The notes under the pieces: model-generated
Told to the model about the DNA's origin: nothing
Database searches by the model: none
The model's input: the letters and a program-made list of their open reading frames with translations, nothing else
NCBI GenBank assembly: GCA_904419075.1
Contig: CAJFQM010000006.1
Location: 80,705 to 144,704, forward strand
Reading direction: 5' to 3'
DNA length: 64,000 bases
Source: an uncultured Clostridia bacterium
GTDB taxonomy: Bacteria; Bacillota; Clostridia; Christensenellales; Borkfalkiaceae
In this document: one piece after another, positions 36,341 to 44,658 of the stretch
Position numbering within the stretch: position 1 is the first letter of the stretch
Layout: every line of letters begins with the position of its first letter
Program-made: the position numbers and the translations under genes

Positions 36341-36393
36341 GTTCGCAGAAATCCGATACGCAATTTCAAATTAATTTTCAAGGAGGAAGATTA

Positions 36394-39300
36394 ATGAAAA
36401 AGGGTAACAAACTCACATCGGTGTGGCGCGGTCTGACCGCGGTGTCGGCGTCGCTGTTGGCGCTGTCCACGCTCGGCTACGGAATCGCGGACACATGGAG
36501 GAGCAATGTCGACGCCGCGTTCGGGACGCAAAGTTTCATCACCAATACGGACGACGTAAAATATACGTCCACGTATAAGACGGGAGACGAGATGATGAAT
36601 GCGGCAAAGGCGTTTGCGGTGCGCGAAGGCGCGGAAGGCACGGTCATCATGAAGAATGAAAACGGCGTGCTTCCCTTGAAAAAGGGCACGGTGGCGCTGT
36701 TCGGCGGCGCGGCGTATAGGCCGTATATGACCGCGGCGGGAAATACCGACCAGGTCAAGCTGGAAAAGGCGTTGACGGACGCGGGCTTTACGATTGATCC
36801 GACGATGAAGTCGATTTACGAAAAATTGTTGACGCATGAGGAATATGTTCCGAACACCAAGGCGGGCGATTATACGGATTTCCCTATTCGTGAAGCGAAT
36901 GCGGATAAATTCACGACGGACGGCGGAGCGGCGACGACTTGGCGGGAACAGGTTCAGGCGGATACGGCGATCGTGGTGTTCTCCCGTCCGGGCGGAGAAG
37001 GGACGACGTATAAGCCGGGCAGCGCGCAGGACGCTTTCGGAAAACCGACGGGCAAGAACCCGCTCGCGCTTTCGGACGACGAACTTTCCGTCGTGAAGGC
37101 GGCCAAGGAAGCGTGCGATAAGGTAGTCGTGCTTCTCAATACTTCCTGTACGATCGAAATCGGGGCTTTGAAGAACGGCGAATACGCGGTGGACGGAATT
37201 GCGTATATCGGCATTCCCAACGATTATCAGTTCACGGGAATCGTGCAGGCGCTTTCGGGCGAAGTCAATCCGACGGGCGCGCTCGCAGATACCTATGCGA
37301 CGGATTCGACGTCCTCTCCCGCGATGATGAACTTCGGGGGGGGGTACTATTCCGACTTTGAAACGGTCAGCGACTTTGACGATACGAGATGGCCGGGCGT
37401 TGAAATCAGCAACGAGGTAACGGGTTCCTTCGGCGGCAAGGCCAGTTATTCGGGCGGCTTTTATATCGTCGAGGCGGAAGGAATTTATACGGGCTATAAC
37501 TATTACGAATCCCGTTATTACGATTCCATCGTCAATCCTTCGAGCAACGCCTCCTCGGCGAAGGGCTCGACGCAGGACGACTCCGTTTGGAGCTATGATA
37601 AAGAGGTTTCGTATACTTTCGGTTACGGACTCTCCTATCTCCCGTATGAGCAGAAGCTGACGGGGGTGACGGTAGAGGACCGCGTCGGCGGCAACGTGAC
37701 GGCGACGATCGAAATCACGAACAACGGAGACAAGAGCGGCCTGTTCCTCGCGCAGCTTTACGTACAGACGCCCTATACGGCGTACGATAAAGCGAATAAG
37801 GTAGAAAAGAGCGCGATTCAGTTCCTGAATTCGGGAAAGGTGGAGGTCGGAGCGCACGAAACGGAGACGGTCACCGTCACCATTCCCACGAAGTATCTCG
37901 CGAGCTATGACTATACGGCGGCAAAGACGTACATACTCGACGGCGGTACGTATTATTTTGCGACGGGCAACGGCGCGCACGACGCTCTGAATAACATTCT
38001 TGCGGCGCAGAATCATACGGAAGGCCTGACGGACGTCAACGGCGAAGCGACGACGGGCAATAAGGAATGCGTTGCGACGTGGAAGAACGGGGACGAGAGC
38101 GAGACGGATACCTCGACGTTTGCGGTCTCCGATTCGGGCGGAAAGATCACGAATGTGGCGGATAACGCGGACCTCAATTACTATCTGCCGGGCACGGTGA
38201 CGTATCTTTCGCGGACGGATTGGGACGCCACCTATCCCGTCAATTATAATACGTTCAGAAACGGCGGCGGTGTAACGCTTGCGGACAGCCCGAAGAAAGA
38301 CGAGTGGCTGAAAGAGCTCCGCAATCAGCAGCATGTTTTGGCGACGGATAACCCCGTAGAGAACGTGGACGGCATTCCGGGCGTTACCTTCCAGGATATC
38401 GGTTACGAACAGCAAATCAATATCGAAGACGAATTCTGGGATAAGCTCGTCAACGCGATTTCTCTCGATCAGGCGGTCGGGGCGGTAGCGCACGGCGGTT
38501 CCCAGTCGGATACTTTGGATAATATCGAGAATCCGGTCGTAAAACAGAATGACGGTCCTACGGGCTTTAACGGAAAAGCTCTTTCGACGAATAACGGCGA
38601 GCCGGGTTCCGATCCTTACTATGTAGATCCTGAATCGGAAGCGGGAAAATTCAAGGCGAACGTAAATTCTCAGACGTTGCTCGGCTCGTCCTTCAATCCC
38701 GAGCTGGCTCTCGAATGGGGCAGAATTTTGGGAAATACGGGACTTTGGATCAAGAATTATCAGATTTGGGGCGGCGGACTCAATTATCATCGTTCCCCGT
38801 ATAACGGAAGAAATACCGAATACCTTTCGGAAGACCCGATGCTGACCAACGTGCTCGGCGCGGAGCTCATCAAGGGGACAAACGAATTCGGTATCATCAA
38901 CGGCCCGAAGCACATCGGCTTCAACGACCAGGAATATGACCGTTCGGGTATCTGCGTATACATGAACGAGCAGAAATTCCGTGAAACGGACCTCCGCGGT
39001 TTCCAAGGGGCGGTAGAGGAAGGAAACGCGCTGGGACTCATGGTAGCGTTTAACCGAATCGGCGCCATCAACGCTTCCCATCACGTGGGAATGTTGAAGA
39101 ATCTCGTCCGCGGCGAATGGGGCTTCAAGGGGCTGATTTCGACGGACATGATGAACAATAAATATTATTTCAATCCCGAAGGTTGTATCATGGCGACGGT
39201 GACGCAGATGGCGGACTTTGCCGGAGATAACAGTACCTTGGGCGGCGCCGGAGGAACGGACGCGACCTGGACTTATCTTTCGGTAGATAATGTAAAAAAC

Positions 39301-39516
39301 GACGCCGAGCTCGTAGATGCGGCGAGAGAGTGCATGAAGTATCAGCTCTATGCCTTTGCGAACAGCGCGGTGTTGAACATTACGACGACGCCCGTAGTTC
39401 CCGGCTGGGAGAAGGCGCTTCGCGGCGTAATCGGAACGACGATAGTGCTTTCTGCAGGATTTGCGACGCTTTGGGCAGTGAGCGTTGTGCTCGGTAAAAA
39501 GAAGGAGGAAGAATAA
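36394..39516 (+). CDS. membrane-anchored GH3 beta-glucosidase with reversed domain order
   Basis: A 1040-residue protein. It has an N-terminal membrane segment (residues ~13-31), then the GH3 C-terminal alpha/beta domain first (AEGTVIMKNENGVLPLKKG; AIVVFSRPGGEGT). A fibronectin-III-like domain follows (VEDRVGGNVTATIEITNNGD), and the catalytic TIM barrel comes last (LLGSSFNPELALEWGR; PKHIGFNDQE; nucleophile D918 in GLISTDMMN). The last ~35 residues are a membrane helix followed by KKKEEE. Reversed GH3 order is known in rumen bacterial enzymes. Two anchors would hold the enzyme outside the membrane. Likely substrates are beta-linked glucosides. SD AGGAGGAAG. Confidence 0.88.
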   Translation: MKKGNKLTSVWRGLTAVSASLLALSTLGYGIADTWRSNVDAAFGTQSFITNTDDVKYTSTYKTGDEMMNAAKAFAVREGAEGTVIMKNENGVLPLKKGTVALFGGAAYRPYMTAAGNTDQVKLEKALTDAGFTIDPTMKSIYEKLLTHEEYVPNTKAGDYTDFPIREANADKFTTDGGAATTWREQVQADTAIVVFSRPGGEGTTYKPGSAQDAFGKPTGKNPLALSDDELSVVKAAKEACDKVVVLLNTSCTIEIGALKNGEYAVDGIAYIGIPNDYQFTGIVQALSGEVNPTGALADTYATDSTSSPAMMNFGGGYYSDFETVSDFDDTRWPGVEISNEVTGSFGGKASYSGGFYIVEAEGIYTGYNYYESRYYDSIVNPSSNASSAKGSTQDDSVWSYDKEVSYTFGYGLSYLPYEQKLTGVTVEDRVGGNVTATIEITNNGDKSGLFLAQLYVQTPYTAYDKANKVEKSAIQFLNSGKVEVGAHETETVTVTIPTKYLASYDYTAAKTYILDGGTYYFATGNGAHDALNNILAAQNHTEGLTDVNGEATTGNKECVATWKNGDESETDTSTFAVSDSGGKITNVADNADLNYYLPGTVTYLSRTDWDATYPVNYNTFRNGGGVTLADSPKKDEWLKELRNQQHVLATDNPVENVDGIPGVTFQDIGYEQQINIEDEFWDKLVNAISLDQAVGAVAHGGSQSDTLDNIENPVVKQNDGPTGFNGKALSTNNGEPGSDPYYVDPESEAGKFKANVNSQTLLGSSFNPELALEWGRILGNTGLWIKNYQIWGGGLNYHRSPYNGRNTEYLSEDPMLTNVLGAELIKGTNEFGIINGPKHIGFNDQEYDRSGICVYMNEQKFRETDLRGFQGAVEEGNALGLMVAFNRIGAINASHHVGMLKNLVRGEWGFKGLISTDMMNNKYYFNPEGCIMATVTQMADFAGDNSTLGGAGGTDATWTYLSVDNVKNDAELVDAARECMKYQLYAFANSAVLNITTTPVVPGWEKALRGVIGTTIVLSAGFATLWAVSVVLGKKKEEE
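37336..37344 (+). repeat. G9 homopolymer inside the GH3 gene
   Basis: Nine G in a row encode Gly-Gly-Gly (in NFGGGYYSDF) with three GGG codons, while nearby Gly codons are mostly GGC or GGA. Runs of this length slip readily during replication. Confidence 0.85.
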
Positions 39517-39518
39517 TC

Positions 39519-40010
39519 ATGAACGCGATTAAAAAACAAAAACTCGGAACGTGGCTGACGCTCGTCGTCATAATCCTCGGTATCGTAAGCGTAATTATCT
39601 ACTCCGTAAACGGCAGCGTAGAGGGCTACTTCAAAGGAACGAATCAATCCTCGGTAGTAATCATGTCGGTTTTAGCGATTGTTTTCGCCGTAGTATCCAT
39701 TATTCTCGCGCAGTTTTCGGCAAACGGCGCGGCGGGGAAAATCCTTTCCGCGATTACCGATATCCTGCGCATAGCGGCGGCAGTGCTTCTCATCGCTTCG
39801 CTCATGGGCTTTGTTTCCACGAGAGTAGAGGGGCTCGGTTATATTTTCGGCTCCGATGAAAACGTGCTCGACGAAATCCAGACGGAGGAAAATATGCGTT
39901 CCGCCTATACGGCAATCGCGGGCTTCGCATTCTATGCGGTAACTTGGCTGGTCGCGCTCGTCGCGAGCTTTTGCGGAATGACCAAATCGACAAAAAAGGC
40001 GAACGCGTGA
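39519..40010 (+). CDS. four-helix membrane protein paired with the GH3
   Basis: A 163-residue protein with hydrophobic segments at about residues 12-30, 45-65, 80-102 and 135-155, a short acidic loop (DENVLDEIQTEEN) and a Lys-rich end. Start two bases after the GH3 stop, with a GAAGGAGGAAG SD, so it is translated from the same message. No named family is recognised. The pairing suggests it assembles with or stabilises the membrane-anchored GH3, but this is inference. Confidence 0.75.
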   Translation: MNAIKKQKLGTWLTLVVIILGIVSVIIYSVNGSVEGYFKGTNQSSVVIMSVLAIVFAVVSIILAQFSANGAAGKILSAITDILRIAAAVLLIASLMGFVSTRVEGLGYIFGSDENVLDEIQTEENMRSAYTAIAGFAFYAVTWLVALVASFCGMTKSTKKANA

Positions 40011-40090
40011 CGAAGTAAAAACTTTTCTGCGGACTTTCCCGTCGAAGTCAACTGTTCGGCGGGAAAGGAGCAAAACGTTCCGCAATCTGA

Positions 40091-40132
40091 GAAAAGGAGA
40101 GGCGGCAGAGTATACGGCGACCTCTCCTTTTC
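40091..40132 (+). terminator. hairpin between the GH3 partner gene and the rhamnosidase gene
   Basis: GAAAAGGAGAGG (40091-40102) pairs with CCTCTCCTTTTC (40121-40132). The T run lies within the stem, so it may be a partial terminator or a message-processing/stability hairpin. Confidence 0.45.
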
Positions 40133-40158
40133 ATAAGAGCGGGCGAGGAGGACGAGAG

Positions 40159-42726
40159 ATGTTGAAAATAGTGAAATTCACCTGTGAAAATCTTTCCGAG
40201 GGGTGTGTGACGGACGAATCGAATCCCCGTTTTTCCTTTTCGCTTTCAAGCGACGGGCAAGGGGGGCGCTTAAAGCGCGCGACTTTGAAAATCAACGGCG
40301 AAACGATAGACGCGACGGAGCAAATCGGCGTCCGCTATAAAGGCGCGCCGCTGAAAGCGTTCACGAAATACACGGCGACGCTGGAAGCAGAGGCGGAAAA
40401 CGGAGACCGCGCAGACGCCTCGCTCGAATTTGAAACGGGCCGCATGGGTAATCCTTGGAAAGCGGAATGGATTACGGACGGCGGCTATCGCTTTACGGAG
40501 AAAAAGACGTCTCCCGTCCCGATGATTTTCCGCAAGACGTTCTCTTTTGAAAAAGAGATTCGTTCCGCGAAAATTTACGCCACGGCAATCGGGATTTACG
40601 AGCTGGAATTAAACGGAAAAAAGGTCGGCAAGGACTATTTTTCTCCCGGGTTTACCTCCTATAAATCCCGTTTGCAGTATCAGACGTACGACGTAACGGA
40701 GCAGATAAAAAAGGATAACACGCTGACGGCGACGGTCGCGGGCGGCTGGGCGGTAGGCGCGTTCGTAATGACCCGCAAAAACCGAATCACGGCGCCCCGA
40801 CAGGCATTTTTGGCGGAGCTTCGCGTCGTCTGTGCGGACGGAACGGAAGCGGTACTCGGAACGGACGAAACGTGGCAGGTGACAAGGGAAGGCCCTTTGC
40901 GCTTCGCGGAATTTTACGACGGTGAAATTTTCGACGCGACGGTTTCCCCCGAAAAAATCTCTTGGACGAACGCCTCCGCCGAGCGCCTGAAAATCCGTCC
41001 TGAGTTGGAAGCCTCTTATGGGGCTCCCGTCCGCGCCCACGAAACATTCCGCCCCGTATCCGTCACCCGCGCCAAGAGCGGCGAACTCATCTACGATTTC
41101 GGACAGAACTTTGCGGGCGTGATAAAAATCAGGGTAAAGGGAAAGAAGGGACAGAAAATTACGGTTCGCCACGCGGAAATTCTGACCTCGGAAGGAGAGC
41201 TGCATACGGCGTTTCTGCGTTCTGCGAAATGCAGGCTCGTCTATATCTGCCGCGACGGCGAGCAGGAATATTCTCCCCGCATGACCTATATGGGTTTCCG
41301 CTACGCGGGCGTGACGGGCGTTTCGGAGGAGAATATCGAGCTGAGCGCGACCGCGCTGTATTCGGAAATTCCCGAAACGGGTGCGTTTGAATGTTCGGAC
41401 GAACGAATCAACCGCCTGCAAAAAAATATCGTATGGAGCGGGAAATCCAATTTCGTGGATATTCCCACGGACTGTCCCCAGCGCGACGAGCGCATGGGCT
41501 GGACGGGCGACATCGCGGTATTTGCGCCGACGGCGTGCTATAATTTCGGCATGGAAAGATTCTTGAACAAATGGTTGAAAGACGTGAAGTCGGAGCAGAC
41601 GAAGGGCGGAGGAATTCCCAATACCGTCCCGTCGCAGGGTTACGGCTTTCCCGAGACCATGCCGAAAAAAGCGGTGGCATTCTGGGGCGACGCGTGCGTG
41701 TTCGTGCCGTGGGCGGAGTACATGGCTTACGGGGATAAAGACATTCTCAAAGAAATGTATCCCGTCATGAAAAAATACGTCAAGGCGTGCCTGTTTTGGG
41801 CGGGACTCTTTTCTTTCGGAAAAAACAAATATATTTGGAACGATATCCCCGCGATGCAGTTCGGGGATTGGGTAGCGCCCGACGTCCCGAAGATGTCGGA
41901 ATGGCAGGCGCGCTGTAAATGGACGGGAACGGCGGCGTTGGCGCGTTCGACGCGGCTGCTTTCCGAAATCGCGTCGATTTTGGGCAACGGGACGGACGCG
42001 GCGAAGTATCGGAAAATCAGCGAAAAGGTTTCCGACGCCTATTGCAGTATTTTGACGGACGGCGACGGAAAATTGAAAGAGGAATTTCAGACGGCTTACG
42101 TCCTGCCCCTGTACTTTAAAATGTTTCCCGAGTCCGTGCGCCCCAAAGCGGCGAAAAATCTCGTCTCGCTGATAGAAAAGAACGATTATCGGATCGGAAC
42201 GGGATTTCCGGGTACTCCCTATATCCTGTTCGCGCTGAGCGATAACGGCTATGCCGACGTCGCGTATAAAATGCTGGAAAACACGGAATGTCCCTCGTGG
42301 CTGTACGAGGTGGAAGCGGGCGCAACGACGGTATGGGAGCGCTGGGACGGACTCGATAAAGACGGGACGTGTCCGATCGGCGACGACGGCACGGGCGGAA
42401 TGATTTCTTATAATCATTATGCGTTCGGCGCAGTAGGCGATTTCCTGTACCGCCGCGTGGCAGGCATCGAAGCGACGGAGGGCGGCTATAAAAAATTTCG
42501 AATAGCTCCGCTCGCGGGCGGCGGACTGACGTTTGCATCGGGCAGCGTGGAAACGCCTTACGGAAAGATAACTTCCGCGTGGAGGCTCGCGGACGGAGAA
42601 TTTCATATCGAAGCGGAGATCCCTTTCGGAACGGAGTGTACCTTGAAAATGCCTTCGGGCGCGGAACGAGTGCTGGAAAGCGGCCGCTATGCGTTTTCGG
42701 AAAGCTATGACGGCGGAGCGAAATGA
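40159..42726 (+). CDS. GH78 alpha-L-rhamnosidase
   Basis: An 855-residue enzyme. N-terminal beta-sandwich domains (residues ~1-330, including YDFGQNFAGVIKI) are followed by the (alpha/alpha)6 catalytic barrel with DCPQRDERMGWTGD near residue 440 and the later WLYEVEAGATTVWERWDG, both GH78 hallmarks, and a C-terminal beta domain. No signal peptide, so it acts in the cytosol on imported rhamnosides such as plant flavonoid or saponin glycosides. Followed after nine bases by a GPH symporter, which could import the substrate. SD GAGGAGG. Confidence 0.95.
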   Translation: MLKIVKFTCENLSEGCVTDESNPRFSFSLSSDGQGGRLKRATLKINGETIDATEQIGVRYKGAPLKAFTKYTATLEAEAENGDRADASLEFETGRMGNPWKAEWITDGGYRFTEKKTSPVPMIFRKTFSFEKEIRSAKIYATAIGIYELELNGKKVGKDYFSPGFTSYKSRLQYQTYDVTEQIKKDNTLTATVAGGWAVGAFVMTRKNRITAPRQAFLAELRVVCADGTEAVLGTDETWQVTREGPLRFAEFYDGEIFDATVSPEKISWTNASAERLKIRPELEASYGAPVRAHETFRPVSVTRAKSGELIYDFGQNFAGVIKIRVKGKKGQKITVRHAEILTSEGELHTAFLRSAKCRLVYICRDGEQEYSPRMTYMGFRYAGVTGVSEENIELSATALYSEIPETGAFECSDERINRLQKNIVWSGKSNFVDIPTDCPQRDERMGWTGDIAVFAPTACYNFGMERFLNKWLKDVKSEQTKGGGIPNTVPSQGYGFPETMPKKAVAFWGDACVFVPWAEYMAYGDKDILKEMYPVMKKYVKACLFWAGLFSFGKNKYIWNDIPAMQFGDWVAPDVPKMSEWQARCKWTGTAALARSTRLLSEIASILGNGTDAAKYRKISEKVSDAYCSILTDGDGKLKEEFQTAYVLPLYFKMFPESVRPKAAKNLVSLIEKNDYRIGTGFPGTPYILFALSDNGYADVAYKMLENTECPSWLYEVEAGATTVWERWDGLDKDGTCPIGDDGTGGMISYNHYAFGAVGDFLYRRVAGIEATEGGYKKFRIAPLAGGGLTFASGSVETPYGKITSAWRLADGEFHIEAEIPFGTECTLKMPSGAERVLESGRYAFSESYDGGAK

Positions 42727-42735
42727 GGTAAGTAA

Positions 42736-44454
42736 ATGAATCATCAAACGACAAAAAAGAGCTTTTTCTCCAATCCCGTGCTCCGCACGCGGATTACATC
42801 GGCGAACGTAAAGCCGAAGGAGATGTTTCTCGGATACTTTGTGGGGCCGTTCTGCGCGTTGATATCCAATGCGATTTTCGGCTCCTTCCTGAACCGTTAT
42901 TATACGGACGTCATCGGTATCACCCGTCCCGAATACGGCGCATTTTCGGCGCTGTATCCGATGATTTCGGTCATCTTCGTCGTCCTCGGCAATCTTTTGG
43001 TGGGCCAGCTCATCGAGCGGACGAGAACGAGTCAGGGCAAAGCGCGGCCGTGGCTCCTGCTTTCGGCTCTGCTCGTGCCCGCCGCCATCTGCCTTTTGTT
43101 TCTGGTGCCCGTGGGCTCGTCCCCGACGGCGCAGATGGCTTGGATAGCCGTTTCGTATAATCTCTATTATGCGGTCGCGTATCCCTTCTTTTATACGGCG
43201 CACAGCTCCCTTGTAGGGCTGTCCACGCGCAATTCCAAGCATAGGGGGTTGCTTGCCACCTTCTCCAACGCTTCCGGCGTGGCGGCGGTCGGTATCGGCG
43301 CGAGTATTCTCGTCCCGCTCCTGTTGCAGTCCCTGCTGTTCGTGGAGGGCGCGGGCGGCGGAATCGATACGGCGGCGAGCTATAATAATTGGCGCATCGT
43401 GATGATCGTGCTCGTCGTTCTCACGTTTTTCGCCATTCTCATCGAATATTTCTTTACGAGAGAACGCATCACCGAAGAGAACATGAAGCTGAATATCAAG
43501 GAAGAAAAGATTCCCATGTTGAAACAGCTCAAAGCGGTGGTCAACGAGAAATATTGGTGGTTTATCATTCTGTATTTTCTTTTGTTCCAGTTCAGCGGCC
43601 TTTTGAAGAACAGCTCCATGACCTTTTATTGCAAGTGGATGCTGCAACCCGTCAGTTTGGGCGGAATGCAGCTCGACCCCATGTTTCTCCTGGGGCTGGT
43701 AGGCGGAATCCCCACGGCAATCGGAATGGTGGTGGCATGGCCGATTGCGGCAAAGCTGGGTAAAAAGAACGCGGTCGTCGGCGGGCTCGTCATTTCCGTT
43801 TTGGGCGGTCTCGTCAGCTTTATCGACGTACATAATCTGTATATCGTCTGCGCGGGGGTGGTTCTGAAAGGTATCGGCTCCATACCCGCCATGTACGTCA
43901 CGCTCGCTCTCCTGTCCGACGTCCTCGACCATTTGGAGGCGAAAAACGGTTTCAGGAGCGACGGTTTTACCATGTCGGTATACGGCGCCATCATGGTCGG
44001 CCTTTCGGGGCTCGGGAACGGAATTCTGAACGCGCTTCTCTCCGCAAACGGGTATAATGCGGAGCTCGCCTCCCAACCCAAAGGAGTGGAAACGGCGCTC
44101 GTCGTTTGCTACTTGGCCATGGAGCTCATCTGCTATGCCGTCATCGCGGTGTTGCTCTGTTTCCTGACGGTAGAAAAGCACATTGACGAGGACCATAAAA
44201 TTATCCTCGAACATCAGCGGCAGGCGGTGCTTGCCGCGGGCGGGGAATGGATAGAGCCCGCCGAGCGTTTGAGAATGGAACAGGAAGAGGCAGATCGTTT
44301 GGCCGACGAAGCGCGCCGCGCGGAACTCAAAGCGTGGTGCGAAAAGAAAGGGAAATCCTTTGAAGAGGAAGAAGGCAAATACGAAGCCGCACAGGAAGCG
44401 AAGCGCCGCCGAGCGGAGGAACGCGCCGCGGCGAAGGCGGCGAAGAAAAAGTAA
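42736..44454 (+). CDS. GPH-family sugar:cation symporter with charged C-terminal tail
   Basis: A 572-residue transporter. Twelve membrane helices of the glycoside-pentoside-hexuronide family (MFS_2) cover residues ~35-490, with the family loop LVGQLIERTRTSQGKARPW and DVLDHLEAKNGFRSDGF. A ~80-residue, highly charged helical tail (many EEE, RR, AAK units) extends into the cytosol, which is longer than usual for GPH transporters. It likely imports rhamnosylated or glucosylated glycosides for the flanking GH78, GH3 and GH2 enzymes. Confidence 0.92.
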   Translation: MNHQTTKKSFFSNPVLRTRITSANVKPKEMFLGYFVGPFCALISNAIFGSFLNRYYTDVIGITRPEYGAFSALYPMISVIFVVLGNLLVGQLIERTRTSQGKARPWLLLSALLVPAAICLLFLVPVGSSPTAQMAWIAVSYNLYYAVAYPFFYTAHSSLVGLSTRNSKHRGLLATFSNASGVAAVGIGASILVPLLLQSLLFVEGAGGGIDTAASYNNWRIVMIVLVVLTFFAILIEYFFTRERITEENMKLNIKEEKIPMLKQLKAVVNEKYWWFIILYFLLFQFSGLLKNSSMTFYCKWMLQPVSLGGMQLDPMFLLGLVGGIPTAIGMVVAWPIAAKLGKKNAVVGGLVISVLGGLVSFIDVHNLYIVCAGVVLKGIGSIPAMYVTLALLSDVLDHLEAKNGFRSDGFTMSVYGAIMVGLSGLGNGILNALLSANGYNAELASQPKGVETALVVCYLAMELICYAVIAVLLCFLTVEKHIDEDHKIILEHQRQAVLAAGGEWIEPAERLRMEQEEADRLADEARRAELKAWCEKKGKSFEEEEGKYEAAQEAKRRRAEERAAAKAAKKK

Positions 44455-44658
44455 GGCAGCCATAAGGTTGTCGGTTCGCCGCAGCGGCGAAGGCGGTCGG
44501 GGACGAATAAGGCTTTCGAGTTTCCGTACCGGCAAAACAATCAAAAAAATAATTGCGTTCGGGTTCCCGCGGTAAAATCCCGATACCGAGCGCAAGACGT
44601 TCAGGCGGCGCCGCGCAAAACAGCGGCGTCGCCCGAATGTGCAAAGAGGGGCGGCAAT

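Noticed and set aside
34100..36393. Complete agr-type quorum-sensing system
   Set aside because: Only the LytTR regulator and GHKL kinase are present; no AgrB-like protease or AgrD-like peptide frame was found.
36391..39084. Long minus-strand frame opposite the anchored GH3
   Set aside because: Shadow of the codon pattern of the GH3 gene; extreme Arg/Ile composition and no motif.
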